Source: Pseudomonas sp. ZH-FAD
GTDB lineage: Bacteria > Pseudomonadota > Gammaproteobacteria > Pseudomonadales > Pseudomonadaceae
Reading direction: 5' to 3'
Assembly (NCBI RefSeq): GCF_002803095.1
Contig: NZ_PGLR01000036.1
Coordinates: 1 to 60,551, forward strand
DNA length: 60,551 nt
Every line of letters starts with the position of its first letter. The stretch's first letter is position 1. Below the pieces are notes generated by a model. That model worked only from the letters and a program-made list of their open reading frames with translations, had not been told where the DNA came from and searched no databases. This document shows, piece by piece, positions 50,258 through 60,376 of this stretch. The position numbers and the translations under genes were made by a program.

Positions 50258-53134
50258 GAACTACTCGTGCTTTGCTGACTTCACTGTTCAGCCGCATCAA
50301 TCTACTGGCCTGGGCCGTGCTGGCACTCGCACTGGGGGCTACGCTGCTGGTCTGGCACAACCTGCACCAGAGCCAGACGGAGTCTGCCACCCGCCAGTTC
50401 CAGCTGCTCACCGAAGAGCTGAGCCGGGCCATCATCAAGCGCATGGAGGAGCATGAGAGCATTCTGCTCGGCGCCGCCGGCCTGTTCGACGCCAGCGAAG
50501 AGATCAACCGTGCCGACTGGCGCACCTATGCCGAACGCCTGCGCCTGGACGAGCGCTACCCCGGCATCCAGGGCATCGGCTTTACCCAGATGCTTGAGGC
50601 GCAGGAGCTACCGGCCTTCGAAAGCGAAATACGCGCGGAGGGTTTTCCCGAGTTTCGCATGCACCCGCCCGGCCAGCGCGAACGCTACGGCGTGATCCGC
50701 CTCATCGAACCCTTCGCCGGGCGCAACCTGGCCGCCTTCGGCTTCGACATGTTGTCGGAACCAGTGCGCCGCGCTGCCATGCTGGACGCCGCACGCAGCG
50801 GCCAGAGCCGCCTGTCCGGCCGCGTCACACTGCTTCAGGAAACCCACGGCAAGGTGCAACCCGGCCTGCTGCTGTACGTCCCGGTGTACTGGCCGCAGCA
50901 ACCGCTGGACACGCCAGAACAGCGCCTGGCGGCGCTGCGCGGCTTCGTCTACAGCCCGTTCCGGGTGCACGACCTGGTGCACGGCATCCTTGGCGAACGC
51001 AAGCGCGAGCTGGACTTCGAGTTGTACGCAGGCGCCATCTCCGACACGTCGGAAAAGCTCTACAGCAGCCGCGGCGAGGCACCGATCACTGTTCCAGCCG
51101 ACAGCCAGCACCAGCTCGAACTGTTTGGCCAGACCTGGCACCTGAACTTTCATTACGCGCCGGGCTACCTCGCACGTGAACACCGCGGCGAAATGGCGCT
51201 GCTGATACTTGGCGGCTGTATCAGCCTGTTGCTGTTCTTCCTGGTCAGCAGCCTCAGCCTACGCCGCGCCCAGGTACAGGAACTGGCTGCAGGCATCACC
51301 GAACAGTTGCACCGCAGCGAGGAACGCCTGGCCCTGGCGCTGAGAGGCAGCAACGACGGTTGGTGGGATATAGACGTCAAGGCCGGCAGCTTCTTCGCTT
51401 CAGCCAACGGCTGGCAAATGCTCGGCTACCCGGAACAGGGGCCACCGGGCTTTACCGACGCCCCATGGGCCTGGGAAAGTCTGGTGCACCCGGACGACCT
51501 GCCCACGGCACGCAACCGCCTGAAACAGGCCCTAAAAGAGGGCGCGAGCAACTTCACCCTCGACTGTCGTCTGCTGCGTGTCGACGGCAGCGAACTGCCG
51601 GTGCTGCTGCGCGGTTACATCCAGCGCGACGACAAAGGCCACCCGCTGCGTATCACCGGCACCACCATGGATCAGAGCGAGGCCAAGCGTATCGAGCGCC
51701 TCAAGAGCGAGTTCGTCTCCACCGTCAGCCACGAGCTGCGCACACCGCTGACCGCCATCGCCGGCTCACTGGGCCTGATCAATGGCGGCGCACTGGGCAC
51801 GGTACCGGAAAGCATGCGTACCATGCTGAGCATCGCCCAGGCCAACAGCCAGCGCCTCAGCCACCTGATCAACGATCTGCTGGACATGGACAAACTGGAA
51901 GCCGGCAAGATGCAATTCGACCTGCAACCCTGCGCGCTTGCCGCCCAGCTCCAGGAAGCGCTGGACAGCAACCAGGCCTATGCAGACCGCCACCAGGTCA
52001 AGCTGCGCCTGCTCGACTGCGTGCCGGCCCGCGTACGGGTCGATGCCATGCGCCTGCAACAAGTGCTGGCCAACTTCATCTCCAACGCCGTGAAGTACTC
52101 GCCGCCCGGCGCCGAGGTATGCCTGCGCGCCGAAGGTCGCGGTGCTCGCGTGCGCGTCGAGGTCAGCGACCAGGGCCCAGGCATCGCCGCCGAATTTCGC
52201 CAGCGCATCTTCAGCAAGTTCTCCCAGGCCGATGCCAGTGACAGCCGCAGCAAGGGCGGCACCGGCCTGGGCCTGGCGATCAGCAAGGAGTTGATCGAAC
52301 GCATGGGCGGGCAGATCGGCTTCGACTCGGTAGAGGGTCAGGGCACCTGCTTCTGGTTCGAGCTACCCACGCTGGCCGAAACCGCCCTGCCCGCGGCCAG
52401 CGACGGCCGGCGCAACCTGCTGGTGGTCGAGGACGAACCGGACATCGCCAACCTGCTGCGCCAGTTGCTGGAAAACGCCGGTTATCGCGTGCGTCTGGCT
52501 CACAGCCTGGACGAGGCACGCACCCGCCTGCGCGAGGAAATACCCGCCGCCATCAGCCTCGACCTGCGCCTGCCGGACGGCGACGGCATGCAACTGGTAC
52601 AAGAACTGCGCGCTGACGCGCGCTATCGCGAGCTGCCGATTCTGGTGGTATCGGCCGCCTGTGAAGAGGGCCGCCTGGCACTGGACGGGGTGCCCGCGCT
52701 GGACTGGCTGAGCAAGCCGATCGACCCGCAGCGCCTGCTAGCCAGTCTCGCCCAGGCCCTGCAGCACTTGCCGCAGAGTCCGCGCGTGCTACACGTGGAA
52801 GACGATCACGATCTGCGTCTGGTAGTCGCCGAACAGGGCCGCGAACTGGCCGAATTCATTCCCGCCGACAGCCTCGCCGAAGCGCGTCGCCTGCTCGCCG
52901 AGCAGCCTTTCGACCTGGTTCTGCTCGATCTCGGTCTGCCCGACGGCAACGGCCTGGAGCTGCTCGATGAACTGCAGAACCAGCGGCCTGGGCTACCGGT
53001 GGCCGTGCTCTCGGCCAGCGAGATAGATGGCCATGAATTGGCCGGGGTGAGCGCGGCACTGGCCAAATCGCGCAATGATGGACAACACTTCCTGCACATG
53101 CTCAATCGCCTGTTACCCGCCAAGGAGACCCGCC

Positions 53135-53142
<8 letters not shown>
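50254..53142 (+). CDS. CHASE-PAS hybrid histidine kinase with two receivers
   Basis: The 962-residue protein has TM1 (about 17-37), a periplasmic CHASE domain (about 60-270; GIQGIGFTQML, RYGVIRLIEPFAGRNLAAFG), TM2 (about 312-333), PAS (about 355-475) and HisKA (His about 493). A HATPase (to about 715) and REC1 (phospho-Asp about 770 in SLDLRLPDGDG) follow, then REC2 (Asp about 892 in LLDLGLPDGNG). REC2 has a less standard Lys region (ALAKSRND). The two receivers imply phosphate leaves through an HPt, and the only HPt in view is in the last gene of the cluster. The stop overlaps the next gene by eight bases. Confidence 0.9.
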
Positions 53143-53513
<371 letters not shown>

Positions 53514-53521
<8 letters not shown>

Positions 53522-55178
53522 ACACGACGGCAACGCCATTCCTCAGACCCTGCAGGAGCGCCTGCAGCAGCTCGGCCAGCAATTCGCCGAACGCCTGCGC
53601 CAGGAGCTGCCGCAACTGACACAGCAGGGCGAACAATTGCTCGAGGCCGGCGACGAGCAGCGCAGGCATCTGTTGCAGGCGCTACGCGACCAGCTGCATC
53701 GCCTCGCCGGCAGTGCCGGCACCTTCGGTTTCGAACAGCTCGGCCAGCAAGCCCGGGAGCTGGAACAACAGGCCGAACGCTGGCTGGAACACCAGCAACG
53801 CCTGCAGCATGAACTCGGCGAATTCATCGCGGCGCTGCAACGCCTGGGCAACCAGACCTCCAGCAACGAGGCACCCGGCGCAGTGCAGCAGCAGATCCCA
53901 CAGGCGCTACGCGGAGACACCGAGTCCCGGCTCATCTACATCCTCGAGGATGAAATAGCCGTAGGCGAAAACATGCGCCTGACCCTGAACAACTTCGGCT
54001 ATCAGGCCGAGCACTTCAACACCATCGCCGGTCTCGATGCCGCCCTGGAGCAGCAGATACCGGACGCGCTGATCGTCGACGTCAACCTGGCCAACGAAGA
54101 CTGCAGCGGCCTGGACTACGCTGCACGCTTGCAACAGCGCCTGGAGGTGCCCCTACCGCTGCTGGTGCTGACCCACCAGGATGACTTCGCCACCCAGCTG
54201 CAGGCGGTGCGGGCCGGTGCACTGGGGTTCTTCGCCAAGCCAGTGGACATTCCGCAACTGGAAAGCCGCCTGGAGCGCTGCTTCGCCCAGCAGAGCGGCG
54301 AACCCTACCGGGTGCTGATCGTCGACGACGACCGTGATCTGGCCAGCCGCTACAGCCTGGTGCTGCGCGACGCCGGCATGCTGGTGGAAATCCTCCAGGA
54401 CCCGGCGCAGATCTTCGAACATCTGCGCGACTTCAACCCCGAAGTGGTGCTGCTCGACGTCAACATGCCGGACTGCACCGGCCCTGAGCTGGCGCAGATC
54501 ATCCGCTGCAACGACGACTGGCTGCGCATTCCGATCATCTACCTGTCGGCGGAAACCGATATCGGCAAGCAGATGAATGCGCTGATCAAGGCCGGCGACG
54601 ACTTCGTCACCAAACCGATTTCCGACAACGCCCTGGTCGCCACCGTGTTCTCCCGCGCTCAGCGTGCCCGTCTGCTGTCCAATGCGCTGGCGCGCGACAG
54701 CCTCACCGGCCTGCTCAAGCATGGCGATATCAAGGAGCAGGTGGCGATCGAACTGGAGCGCGCGCTACGCAGCGGTGACCGCGCCAGTGTGGTGATGCTG
54801 GATATCGATCACTTCAAACGGGTCAACGACGAACATGGTCACGCCGCCGGCGACAACGTCATCCGCGCCCTGGCCAACCTGCTGCGCCAGCGCCTGCGTC
54901 GGGTCGACAGTCTGGGGCGCTATGGCGGCGAGGAGTTTCTCGCGGTACTGCCGGACTGCACCCCGCAACAGGCCAAGCAGATCGTCGACGAGATTCGCGA
55001 ACGCTTCGCCGAGTTGCGCTTCATCGCCGATGGCGGCGAATTCTCCTGCACCCTGAGTGCCGGTATCGCCGGCACCGATGTGCACAGTGAAGCCGAGCAA
55101 CTGCGCGAGCGCGCCGACAAGGCGCTGTATGCGGCCAAGCATGGTGGTCGCAATCAGGTGCAGGTCGCAGGCGACTGA
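53514..55178 (+). CDS. HPt-REC-REC-GGDEF diguanylate cyclase
   Basis: The 554-residue soluble protein has an N-terminal HPt domain (about 15-115) with phospho-His about 62 in HRLAGSAGTFGF and REC1 (about 138-255; LEDE, Asp about 189 in IVDVNL, Lys FAKPVD). REC2 follows (about 262-378; VDDDRD, Asp about 315 in LLDVNMPD, Lys VTKPIS), then GGDEF (about 385-550) with active site RYGGEEF (471-475) and I-site RRVD five residues earlier. All phosphotransfer residues are intact. It is the probable output of the cluster, converting a phosphorelay signal to c-di-GMP. ATG 53514 overlaps the previous stop. Confidence 0.92.
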
Positions 55179-55192
55179 ACGCGGCAGACATC

Positions 55193-55253
55193 GTAGGAGC
55201 CCGCTTGCGGGCGATTAACCAGGGGCGTTGAGCGCCCGCAAGCAGGCGCCTAC
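55193..55253. repeat. REP-like inverted repeat between converging operons
   Basis: Arms GTAGGAGCCCGCTTGCGGGC... (55193-55213) and its near-complement (55233-55253) form a long hairpin, a common Pseudomonas extragenic palindrome type. It separates the rightward signalling cluster from the leftward cys operon and may stop transcription in both directions. Confidence 0.75.
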
Positions 55254-55263
55254 ATAACGGCGA

Positions 55264-56091
55264 TCAGGCCTCGGCGCGTTGCATCAGCTGGCGCTGACGC
55301 CACTCCATGAAGGTTTTCAGGAACAGAGTGAGCAACGCCATGCACGCCAGCAGGCCGGCGGCGGTGAAGGCAGCCGCAGGCTTGTAGTCGTTGTTGAGCT
55401 GGTCGACCAACAGCGGCAGGGTCAGGGTCTGGTTGATGATGCTGCCGGACACCACCGACACCGCGCCGAACTCACCGACTGCGCGCGCGTTGGTCACCAC
55501 CACGCCGTACAGCAGCGCCCATTTGATCTTCGGTAGGCTGATGCGGCGGAAGATCTGCCAGCCGCTGGCGCCCAGGCACATGGCAGCGGTTTCCTCGTCC
55601 TGACCCTGGGTCTGCATCACCGGAATCAGAATGCGCGCCACATAGGGCGCGGTGACGAACACGGTGACCATGACGATGCCCGGCCAGGCGAACATCAGCT
55701 GCATGCCGTTATCGTAGAACCAGCGGCCAATGAAACTCTCCAGACCGTACACCACCAGGTAACAGAGGCCGGCGACCACCGGCGACACCGCATAGGGAAT
55801 GTCGATCAGCGTTGTCAGCAGCTTGCGCCCGCGGAAGTCGTAGTGGGTCACGCACCAGGCCAGGCAGATGCCGAAGCACAGGTTCAGCGGCACGGTGAGC
55901 ACCGCCACCAGCAAGGTCAGGCCGATGGCGTGGAGCATGTAGTCTTCGTTCAGATTGCTCCACAGCAGGTCGAGCCCGCCTGCCAGCGCCTTGCTGAAAA
56001 TCAATGCCAGTGGCACCAGCAGAATCAGCGCCACCACCAACAGACCGAGGGTTACCAGCGCCCACTGGCGCCAATCCTGAGGTTTTTTCAT
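55264..56091 (-). CDS. cysW: Sulfate/thiosulfate ABC permease CysW
   Basis: The 275-residue inner-membrane protein has six helices and the BPD permease EAA loop (EETAAMCLGASGWQIFRRIS, then LPKIKWALLYGVVV). The start MKKPQDWRQWALVTLG at ATG 56091 overlaps the cysT stop; the longer open frame upstream is antisense noise. With CysT it forms the sulfate channel. The ATPase gene cysA, which usually follows cysW, is not present here. Confidence 0.92.
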   Translation of the reverse strand: MKKPQDWRQWALVTLGLLVVALILLVPLALIFSKALAGGLDLLWSNLNEDYMLHAIGLTLLVAVLTVPLNLCFGICLAWCVTHYDFRGRKLLTTLIDIPYAVSPVVAGLCYLVVYGLESFIGRWFYDNGMQLMFAWPGIVMVTVFVTAPYVARILIPVMQTQGQDEETAAMCLGASGWQIFRRISLPKIKWALLYGVVVTNARAVGEFGAVSVVSGSIINQTLTLPLLVDQLNNDYKPAAAFTAAGLLACMALLTLFLKTFMEWRQRQLMQRAEA

Positions 56092-56927
56092 CGACCTTGC
56101 CGTTGCCATGCGAACAGACGCCCCTGCACGACCTGCAGGAGGAACAGAAGAGTCAGCGAGGCAAGCAGGATCACCGAGGCAATGGCCGCCGCCGCCGGGT
56201 AATTGAATTCCTGCAGACGGACGAAAATCATCAGCGAGCTGACCTCCGTCTGGTAGGGAATGTTGCCGGCGATCATGATCACCGCGCCGAACTCGCCGAG
56301 GCTGCGAATGAACGCCTGCGAACCACCGGTGACCAGTGCTGGCGCCAGGGTCGGCAGGATCACCTTGCGGAAGGTCTGCACGCGGCTGGCGCCGAGGGTG
56401 CGCGCGGCCTCCTCGTATTCCGAGCCGAGATCCTGCAGCACCGGCTGCACGGTACGCACCACGAAGGGAATGCTGGTGAACACCATCGCCACCACGATAC
56501 CGGCGTAGGCGTAGGCCACCTTGAAGCCCAGCCATTGGCCGATCCAGCCGTTGGGCACCAGCAGCGCGGCGAGGGTCAGGCCGGCGACCGAGGTTGGCAG
56601 GGCGAACGGCAGGTCAACCAGCGCATCGACGATGCGCCGGCCAGGGAAGTCGTAACGGGTGATGATCCAGGCCAGCAGCAGGCCCAGCACCAGCACCGCC
56701 ACAGTCGAGTAGAACGCTGCGGAGATGGTCACCTTGTAGGTCTGCACCACGCGCGGATCGCTGATCGCGAACCAGTACTGCGCCCAGGTCATGTCGCTGA
56801 CGTACAGCAGCAGCGCCGACAGCGGCAACAGGATCACCAGCGACAAGTACAGCACGCTGACGCCGAAGCTCAGGCCGAAACCAGGCAGCAGTGGAGTCTG
56901 CAGGAAGAACAGCGTCGGTTTACTCAC
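56088..56927 (-). CDS. cysT: Sulfate/thiosulfate ABC permease CysT (CysU)
   Basis: The 279-residue six-helix permease has the EAA loop EYEEAARTLGASRVQTFRKV followed by ILPTLAPAL, and LLPGFGLSFGVSVLYLSLVI at its start. GTG 56927 gives MSKPTLFFLQTPLLPGFG, the expected family N-terminus; the open frame to 57050 is upstream non-coding DNA. It overlaps cysW by ATGA. A large hairpin lies between sbp and this gene. Confidence 0.9.
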   Translation of the reverse strand: MSKPTLFFLQTPLLPGFGLSFGVSVLYLSLVILLPLSALLLYVSDMTWAQYWFAISDPRVVQTYKVTISAAFYSTVAVLVLGLLLAWIITRYDFPGRRIVDALVDLPFALPTSVAGLTLAALLVPNGWIGQWLGFKVAYAYAGIVVAMVFTSIPFVVRTVQPVLQDLGSEYEEAARTLGASRVQTFRKVILPTLAPALVTGGSQAFIRSLGEFGAVIMIAGNIPYQTEVSSLMIFVRLQEFNYPAAAAIASVILLASLTLLFLLQVVQGRLFAWQRQGR

Positions 56928-57036
56928 GAAAAAGCTCGGCTCTACAAATGCAGTTGGCCGCCAATAAGGCGGCCAACGGACCAGAAACTCAATAGCCCAC
57001 GACGAATACAGCCCATGTGAGATCTCGCGAGCTAGA

Positions 57037-57119
57037 GCCCTGCAAGGCAAAAACAGGCGAGGGAGCGGAGTGTACTTTTGTACATGAGCATCCCGAGCCT
57101 GTTTTTAACGCCGCAGGGC
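57037..57119. repeat. 83-base imperfect palindrome between sbp and cysT
   Basis: The block starts GCCCTGCAAGGCAAAAACAG and ends GTTTTTAACGCCGCAGGGC. The two sides pair along most of their length, with an apical TGTAC-TTTT-GTACA hairpin in the middle. I have the impression that very similar sequences occur at many places in Pseudomonas genomes, suggesting a mobile or amplified repeat. Here it could attenuate or process the sbp-cysTW mRNA. Confidence 0.65.
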
Positions 57120-57147
57120 CGACGCGCAGCAGATCGTTGACGAGCGC

Positions 57148-58164
57148 TCAGCGGCCGGAGGCAAGAAGCTGGTCGAGGATACCACCGTTGTCGAAGTGCT
57201 TGGCGGTGATGTCATCCCAGCTACCGAGGATCTCGTTCGGGTTGATCAGGCGTACCGGTGCGAACTGCGCCTTGGTCGCCTCGACCACTTCCGGGTTGTG
57301 CACGCGGTAGTTGTAGCGGGTCAGTAGCTGCTGGATGTCCTTGCTGTACTGGAAGTCGAGGAAGGCCTTGGCCTGCTCGCGGGTGCCGCGCTCGTCGGCC
57401 ACCTTGTCGACGATGGCCACCGGGAACTCGGCCAGCACGCTGACTTCCGGTACCACGATTTCCAGGTTGGCAGACTTGAACTCGTCACCCTTGGCGATGT
57501 TGATCACTTCCGACTCGAAGGTCAGCAGCACGTCGCCCTGGCCGTTCTGGGCGAAGGCCACGGTGGCGCCACGGCCGCCAGTGGGGAAGTTCTCGACGTT
57601 CTTCAGCAGCTTGCCGACGAAGGCCTTGACCTTCTCCTCGTCGCCGTTGAATTTCTCGTTGGCGAACAGCCAGGCGCCCAGGTAGCTGTAGCGGGCGTTG
57701 CCGGAGGTTTTCGGGTTGGGGAATACCAGTTTCACGTCATCGCGAATCAGATCGTCCCAGCTCTTGATGTTCTTCGGATTGCCTTCGCGCACCAGGAACG
57801 CGGTGGTGCTGTAGTACGGCGAGGCGTTGTTGGGGAACTGCTTGGCCCAGTCTTCACGCAGCAGACCGCGCTTGGCCAGGATGTCCACATCGGTCACCTG
57901 GTTGAAGGTAACGACGTCGACCTTCTTGCCCTGGATGATGTCCTGCGCCTGACGCGAGGTACCGGCGAAGGACTGGATGATCTTCACTTCCTTGCCGCTC
58001 TGCTGCTTCCAGTGCTCGACGAACAGCGGATTGATCTCGCCGAACAGCTCGCGGGCGATGTCGTAGGAGGCATTGTGGAATGGCGTATCGGCAGCGGCAT
58101 GACTCAGCGAGCCAGTCAGCAGGGTGACGCTGGCCAAGGTGGCCAGAACGATCTTCTTCAGCAT
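57148..58164 (-). CDS. sbp: Periplasmic sulfate-binding protein
   Basis: The 338-residue protein has a signal peptide (MLKKIVLATLASVTLLTGSL, cut near SHAAA-DTPF). Sulfate-binding family markers are IQSFAGTSRQAQDIIQGKKV, DVVTFNQVTDVDIL, VFPNPKTSGNARYSYLGAWL and FPTGGRGATVAF. It delivers sulfate to CysTW and is the first gene of the leftward operon. The AT-rich region upstream probably holds its promoter. Confidence 0.95.
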   Translation of the reverse strand: MLKKIVLATLASVTLLTGSLSHAAADTPFHNASYDIARELFGEINPLFVEHWKQQSGKEVKIIQSFAGTSRQAQDIIQGKKVDVVTFNQVTDVDILAKRGLLREDWAKQFPNNASPYYSTTAFLVREGNPKNIKSWDDLIRDDVKLVFPNPKTSGNARYSYLGAWLFANEKFNGDEEKVKAFVGKLLKNVENFPTGGRGATVAFAQNGQGDVLLTFESEVINIAKGDEFKSANLEIVVPEVSVLAEFPVAIVDKVADERGTREQAKAFLDFQYSKDIQQLLTRYNYRVHNPEVVEATKAQFAPVRLINPNEILGSWDDITAKHFDNGGILDQLLASGR

Positions 58165-58481
58165 CTAAGGCGTCCTTCTTATCGCGAGAGAAACCTGCAG
58201 GCAGGCTATTTGATGGCGCGATTCTGCAGAAAAATCATATAGCTGAAAAATATCTTTTTATTTACTTCTTATAACCAATCTCCTTTCAGCATTTAAAACG
58301 CCATGCAGCCCCCGGCACCGAGGCTGCTCAGGCAACCACTCTTTTATCGTTCCTCACGCTCCGCGTGGGAATACATCCAGAGACGCTCTGCGTCAGATGC
58401 TGTTGCAGCACCGGAGCAAGCGGGCGCAAAGCGCCCAGGCTTGGGCTCCCACGCTGGAGCGAGGGAGCCATCATCCGCCGA
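58165..58481. promoter_or_regulatory. sbp upstream region
   Basis: These 317 bases contain no gene. A markedly AT-rich segment (about 58225-58290) precedes sbp and, read leftward, contains TTGGTT with AT-rich spacing, a candidate promoter. CysB-type control is expected for sulfate-starvation genes but no site can be proven by eye. From about 58335 to 58470 there is a Pseudomonas extragenic repeat with CACGCTCCGCGTGGGA and ACGCTCTGCGT hairpins. Confidence 0.5.
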
Positions 58482-58697
58482 TCAGAGTTTGGCGATGGAC
58501 ACTTCGGTGGATTTGACGAAGGCGATTACTTCACTGCCCACCTGCAGCTCCAGTTCGCGCACGGAGCGGGTGGTGATCACCGAGGTGACGATGCCGGCGG
58601 CGGTCTGCACATCGATTTCCGAGAGCACGTCGCCGATGACGATCTCCTTGATGCTGCCCTTGAACTGGTTACGCACGTTGATGGCTTTGATGGTCAT
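58482..58697 (-). CDS. ssuF: Molbindin-like (TOBE domain) protein SsuF
   Basis: The 71-residue protein consists of one TOBE/Mop domain (MTIKAINVRNQFKGSIKEIV, VTSVITTRSVRELELQVGSE). Such proteins bind molybdate or related oxyanions. In Pseudomonas putida a protein of this kind, SsuF, ends the ssuEADCBF sulfonate operon, and here it follows ssuC-ssuB in the same order and strand. A REP-like hairpin separates it from ssuB. Confidence 0.88.
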   Translation of the reverse strand: MTIKAINVRNQFKGSIKEIVIGDVLSEIDVQTAAGIVTSVITTRSVRELELQVGSEVIAFVKSTEVSIAKL

Positions 58698-58723
58698 GGT
58701 GTTTCTCCTGATGGTCCACTGAT

Positions 58724-58780
58724 GTAGCCCGGATGCAATCCGGGGAATTCTTGAGCCGTCCCGGATTACATCCGGGCTAC
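58724..58780. repeat. REP-like inverted repeat between ssuB and ssuF
   Basis: Arms beginning GTAGCCCGGATGCAATCCGG (58724-58744) and ending CCCGGATTACATCCGGGCTA C (58760-58780) pair with one mismatch around a 15-base loop. It is the common GTAGCCCGGAT palindrome; a half-copy of the same type lies at about 60409-60432. Confidence 0.75.
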
Positions 58781-58784
58781 GGCC

Positions 58785-59585
58785 TCACAGCGCCCAACGC
58801 AATTGCGTGGGCAGAGGTGATACGGGGTCTGGTGGGGTCGGCAATTCCGGCTGTGCCAGCACCCGGTCGAGCACCCGCGCTTCCAACGCAGCCAGCAGCG
58901 GCGAGCCATGCGGACGCGGGCGTACCAGTTGCACATCGAGGTCGAGGCCGATCTGACCGTCCTCGATCAGGATTACCCGGTCCGCCACGGCCACCGCTTC
59001 GGCGACGTCGTGGGTGACCAGCAGCACGGTGAAGCCATGCTGCTGCCACAGCCGCTCGATCAGTTGCTGCATCTCGATCCGCGTCAGCGCATCCAGCGCG
59101 CCCAGCGGCTCATCGAGCAGCAGCAGGCGCGGACGGTGGATCAATGCACGGGCCAGGGCTACGCGCTGCTTCTGCCCGCCGGACAGTGCCGCCGGCCACT
59201 CATTGGCACGATCCGCCAGGCCGACCGCCGCCAGGGCTTCCTCGGCCTGCTTGCGCCAGTTGCCGGACAGCCCCAGACCAACATTGTCGATCACCCGCTT
59301 CCAGGGCAGCAGACGCGAGTCCTGGAACATCAGGCGGATGTCCTCGCGCACCGCGTTGAGCGAACCACTGCCGGCCAGCAACTGGCCGCCGCTGGGCTGA
59401 TCCAGCCCGGCCAGCAGGCGCAGCAGCGTGCTCTTGCCGCAGCCGCTACGGCCAACCACGGCGACGAACTGGCCGGCCGGGATATGCAGGTCGATGCCCT
59501 TGAGCACCTGGCGCTCGCCGAAGGATTTCTCGATGTTCTCGATCGCCAGCGGGATACCCTGGCGAATGCTGTGCAGCGCGGTCAT
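58785..59585 (-). CDS. ssuB: Aliphatic sulfonate ABC transporter ATPase SsuB
   Basis: The 266-residue ATPase has Walker A GRSGCGKSTLL (about 46-56), Q-loop FQDSRLLPW, signature LSGGQKQRVALARAL, Walker B LLLLDEPLGALD and the switch His THDVAEA. It energises sulfonate import through SsuC. ATG 59585 overlaps the ssuC stop by ATGA. The C-terminal tail after about 215 is longer than the minimal ATPase fold, as in other SsuB proteins. Confidence 0.93.
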   Translation of the reverse strand: MTALHSIRQGIPLAIENIEKSFGERQVLKGIDLHIPAGQFVAVVGRSGCGKSTLLRLLAGLDQPSGGQLLAGSGSLNAVREDIRLMFQDSRLLPWKRVIDNVGLGLSGNWRKQAEEALAAVGLADRANEWPAALSGGQKQRVALARALIHRPRLLLLDEPLGALDALTRIEMQQLIERLWQQHGFTVLLVTHDVAEAVAVADRVILIEDGQIGLDLDVQLVRPRPHGSPLLAALEARVLDRVLAQPELPTPPDPVSPLPTQLRWAL

Positions 59586-60376
59586 TGGCCACCTGCCTTG
59601 GCCTGATAGGCCGGATGCCAGCGCAACCAGACGCGTTCGAGACCACGAGCAGCGACATCGGCCAGCTTGCCGAGCACCGCGTAGAGCAGGATCGCCAGCA
59701 CCACCACGTCGGTCTGCAGGAATTCACGGGCGTTCATCGCCAGGTAACCGATGCCGCTGCTGGCGGAGATGGTCTCCGCCACGATCAGCGTCAGCCACAT
59801 GAAGCCGAGGGCGAAACGCACGCCGACCAGGATCGAGGGCAGCGCGCCGGGCAGGATCACCTGGCGGAACAGGGCGAAGCCGGACAGGCCATAGCTGCGC
59901 GCCATTTCCACCAGCGCCGGGTCGACATTGCGGATGCCGTGGTAGGTGTTGAGGTAGATGGGGAACAGGGTACCGAGCGCGACCAGGAACACCTTGGCCG
60001 CCTCGTCGATGCCGAACCACAGGATCACCAGCGGAATCAGCGCCAGGTGCGGCACGTTGCGGATCATCTGTACCGAGCTGTCGAGAAAGCGCTCGCCCCA
60101 TTTCGACAGGCCGGTGATAAAGCCCAGCAGCAGGCCAATGCCGCCGCCGATGGCGAAGCCGATACCGGCGCGCTGGCCGCTGATCGCCAGGTGCTGCCAG
60201 ATTTCCCCGGAGGCCAGCAGCGCCCAGCCGGCGGCCAGCACCGCGCTGGGCGCCGGCAGGATGCGACTGGACAACCAGCCACTGGCCACCGCCAGTTGCC
60301 AGGCGGCCAGCAGCCCCAGCGGCAAGGCCCAGGGCGCAGCGCGAAGAGCCAGTTTGTGAAGAGTCGTGTTGCTCAT
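59582..60376 (-). CDS. ssuC: Aliphatic sulfonate ABC permease SsuC
   Basis: The 264-residue inner-membrane permease has six helices. The EAA-type loop is VEMARSYGLSGFALFRQVIL followed by PGALPSILVGVRFALGFMWL. The start is MSNTTLHKLALRAAPWALPL at 60376. It pairs with SsuB, and the binding protein (ssuA) and monooxygenase (ssuD) would lie further upstream, beyond the window. About 25 bases upstream a REP-like half-copy begins. Confidence 0.93.
   Translation of the reverse strand: MSNTTLHKLALRAAPWALPLGLLAAWQLAVASGWLSSRILPAPSAVLAAGWALLASGEIWQHLAISGQRAGIGFAIGGGIGLLLGFITGLSKWGERFLDSSVQMIRNVPHLALIPLVILWFGIDEAAKVFLVALGTLFPIYLNTYHGIRNVDPALVEMARSYGLSGFALFRQVILPGALPSILVGVRFALGFMWLTLIVAETISASSGIGYLAMNAREFLQTDVVVLAILLYAVLGKLADVAARGLERVWLRWHPAYQAKAGGQ

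Noticed and set aside
55264..56535. A 423-residue protein including cysW
   Set aside because: The upstream 147 residues are an out-of-frame reading of cysT; cysW begins at ATG 56091 where family similarity starts.
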